Of a stretch of 64,000 nucleotides of DNA, positions 62,470-64,000 are shown piece by piece. Origin of the DNA: an uncultured Oleiphilaceae bacterium. GTDB taxonomy: Bacteria; Pseudomonadota; Gammaproteobacteria; Pseudomonadales; Oleiphilaceae. The notes under the pieces are model-generated. The model saw only the letters and a list, made by a program, of their open reading frames with translations, ran no database searches and was not told the origin of the DNA. The position numbers were made by a program, and so were the translations under genes. Each line of letters opens with the position of its first letter. Within the stretch, counting starts at the first letter, position 1. Where the stretch lies: the NCBI GenBank assembly GCA_913060665.1, contig CAJXUY010000006.1:124001-188000 (forward strand). The letters are read 5' to 3'.

Positions 62470-63123
62470 TTAAAGCGCGTTTCTATATGAAAAGTGAAAC
62501 TGAATATGGTTGCGAGAGAGTAAGCTTTGCCAATGATCTCGCATCCAGTCCCATGTTTGATGCTGCGCTTGCTTCACAAAGGTACTTAGATTGAGGTCAT
62601 AATATTTGGGTGACCCTGCGATCTGCTTAACCGTCATTAGCATCGACTCGTCTAGCTCATTTGCAAATGGTTCGCCAATCAATTGATGTGCTAGCAAATT
62701 AGCCTGAGTGACTTCCACGGCACATAGCTGGCTGTTTCTGATTGACTTGTTATTCTCATACATTTCCTCCAGTAATCGGTGGCAAAGATAAGCCTTCATC
62801 AACAAGCCATCCAGCCCCGTATAGTGGCTGAAAATCACCGAAGGGTTCACAAAGTAATTAAACGCCGCTTTTAAAAACGGCTCAAATAACCAGTTAGCAT
62901 GGGCTTCTTTTGCGCAAGCCTCGACACATTCCATCACCTTGGGTGCCATTTCAATATATTCAGTAGCAAAATTTACCAGGCACTCTGCTGGGTCTTCGTT
63001 GTGAAGCCCTATGAGTAGGTGTAGTTGAAAAATTTTATTTTCCATCATGTGGTGGAAGGCGTGTGTTTTGGCTTCCGAGCGTTTTGCTTGCTCAATAACT
63101 TTAAATACTGCTTCAGAATTCAT
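62470..63123 (-). CDS. Unrecognised helical protein
   Basis: I do not recognise this 217-residue protein. It is nearly all helical in pattern, with no signal peptide or membrane segment. It is rich in His, Glu, Gln and Leu (AKRSEAKTHAFHHMMENKIF at residues 13-32). The central region contains regularly spaced His and Glu (HNED, EAHANW), which could bind a metal, though this is speculation. It is convergent with the YheV-type gene and separated from the next gene by a 346-bp promoter region. Confidence 0.65.
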   Translation of the reverse strand: MNSEAVFKVIEQAKRSEAKTHAFHHMMENKIFQLHLLIGLHNEDPAECLVNFATEYIEMAPKVMECVEACAKEAHANWLFEPFLKAAFNYFVNPSVIFSHYTGLDGLLMKAYLCHRLLEEMYENNKSIRNSQLCAVEVTQANLLAHQLIGEPFANELDESMLMTVKQIAGSPKYYDLNLSTFVKQAQHQTWDWMRDHWQSLLSRNHIQFHFSYRNAL

Positions 63124-63406
63124 GTAGGTTCCTACTTGTAGACCTACCGACAGCGTGTAATCAAAATGCTGATGAACACGGCTGTCTGATTTATAGACGT
63201 TGATACAAAGAGTTTAGAAGAGATACTTTGAACGAAAAGCAGACAATTAGTCTTTTTTATTATGAGTCGTCGTGTTTTCGGTGAAAGATTGCATATCAGT
63301 GGTTCCGATTAATGTTCGAGGGTGTATTTGTGTCGAGGTTAAACAAAAGATTATGCTAAATAAAGACAGGGATATATGTTAGTGATAAATATCAGTTTGT
63401 AAGTAC

Positions 63407-63434
63407 TTGACATGTAAATATATACAGTTATATT
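63407..63434 (+). promoter_or_regulatory. Promoter of the methyltransferase gene
   Basis: TTGACA (63407-63412) and TATATT (63429-63434) are separated by 16 bp, 35 bp before the GTG start. The spacer contains TGTAAATATATACA, an imperfect TGTA-N6-TACA dyad. That is a plausible operator for the HTH of the downstream protein (inference). Confidence 0.65.
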
Positions 63435-63469
63435 GGTACTCATTATATGTTTCGAAAAGGAAACTTGAA

Positions 63470-64000
63470 GTGAGTACCGAATTAACAATAAAAGAAGCTG
63501 CTACTCAACTTGGGCTGAGTACACAAAGGGTTCGAACTTTATGTCGGCAAGGTGATTTGAAAGCTAGAAAAATTGGCGCCTCTTGGTTAATAAAGCAGGC
63601 AAGCTTTGAAATGTATGGACTAAAAACGGCGCATAAAATTGCACAAGACCACCCTGTGTATAAAGTAGATACTTCTAAACCATTGGCGCTTAGCTTCTTT
63701 TCTGGCGCTATGGGTCTTGATTTAGGGGTAGAGAGAGCTGGTTTTGATATTCGTTTAGCTTGTGAAGTTGATAAGTTTTGTAGGCAAACAATCGCATTAA
63801 ATAAACCTAATACAGCATTATTAACTGATATAAATTGCTACTCTGCTGAAGACATTCGGCGAGAAGCAGGTTTAAATAATGGTGATGATATTGACTTAAT
63901 CATAGGTGGGCCCCCATGCCAAGCGTTTAGCACTGCAGGTAAAAGAAAAGGCTTCACCGATGATCGTGGAAACGTATTCTTAAAATACCTTGAATTGTGT
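63470..64000 (+). CDS. HTH-domain C5-cytosine DNA methyltransferase (partial, 3' end beyond window)
   Basis: A GTG at 63470, preceded by AAAAGGA, opens a frame of 177 codons that runs off the window without a stop. Residues 1-50 (STELTIKEAATQLGLSTQRV) form a MerR/excisionase-type helix-turn-helix. From about residue 77 there is a C5-methyltransferase core: motif I LSFFSGAMGLDLGVERAGF and the catalytic motif IV GGPPCQAFSTAG. The fused HTH suggests the enzyme regulates its own gene, as in some type II systems, but a Dcm-type orphan methyltransferase is also possible. The gene stands at the edge of the conserved origin region, so what follows would show whether a restriction enzyme is encoded. 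Confidence 0.85.
   Translation, partial: MSTELTIKEAATQLGLSTQRVRTLCRQGDLKARKIGASWLIKQASFEMYGLKTAHKIAQDHPVYKVDTSKPLALSFFSGAMGLDLGVERAGFDIRLACEVDKFCRQTIALNKPNTALLTDINCYSAEDIRREAGLNNGDDIDLIIGGPPCQAFSTAGKRKGFTDDRGNVFLKYLELC

Overview
This window is the chromosomal replication-origin region of a gammaproteobacterium. The likeliest placement is a marine, Pseudomonas-related lineage (Oceanospirillales / Pseudomonadales sensu lato). The evidence is gene order: atp operon, parB-parA-rsmG-mnmG, mnmE-yidC-yidD-rnpA-rpmH, dnaA-dnaN-recF-gyrB, glyS-glyQ, trkA-rsmB-fmt-def-lysM-dprA-tsaC-hemF-aroE. This order resembles the Pseudomonas origin neighbourhood. The DNA is more A+T-rich than Pseudomonas, and a PomAB-like motor gene pair suggests a marine habitat. 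The genus cannot be fixed from the sequence alone.

Layout. 1-8.6 kb (minus strand): the 5' part of glmU and the complete F1Fo ATP synthase operon atpIBEFHAGDC, with a good sigma70-type promoter upstream of atpI and a terminator after atpC. 9-13.3 kb (minus): parB, parA, rsmG, mnmG. 13.3-13.7 kb: a very A+T-rich intergenic stretch with two perfect DnaA boxes, located next to mnmG as oriC is in E. coli. 13.7-16.9 kb: an LplT-PlsC fusion and a plus-strand, exported PilJ/NarX-type sensor-domain protein, inserted between mnmG and mnmE. 17-21 kb (minus): mnmE, yidC, yidD, rnpA, rpmH. 21.0-21.87 kb: the probable oriC, with DnaA boxes, A+T-rich DNA, direct repeats and a perfect 18-bp inverted repeat. 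21.9-30.4 kb (plus): dnaA, dnaN, an ABC1 kinase, a double GST-N/glutaredoxin-fold protein, recF and gyrB. Two perfect parS palindromes lie inside recF.

30.4-43.7 kb (minus): a glycine betaine/proline ABC transporter (proVWX), an LpxL-type acyltransferase, a REP-like doublet, glyS/glyQ, a YtoQ-family protein, and a two-gene signalling locus (a hybrid histidine kinase with a downstream response regulator). 43.9-45.6 kb (plus): a second LpxL-type acyltransferase and an unrecognised basic protein. 45.7-51.6 kb (minus): trkH, trkA, rsmB, fmt, def. 51.9-59 kb (plus): a LysM protein, dprA, tsaC, hemF, aroE, a MotA/MotB pair and a PA4642-like protein. 59-63.1 kb: a second REP-like element, a gamma-carbonic-anhydrase-fold protein, oligopeptidase A, a YheV-type zinc ribbon and an unrecognised protein. 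At the right edge (63.47 kb onward) a C5-cytosine DNA methyltransferase with an N-terminal helix-turn-helix begins. It may be the first gene of an accessory restriction-modification or defence locus.

Most of the window is conserved housekeeping sequence. The most interesting signals are origin architecture (two DnaA-box regions about 7.7 kb apart, a large inverted repeat, parS embedded in recF coding sequence), two REP-like elements, a run of 21-23 bp repeats upstream of def/lysM, and the truncated methyltransferase locus. I saw no clear evidence of a wholly novel multi-gene system inside the window. No tRNA, rRNA, CRISPR array or insertion sequence was recognised.
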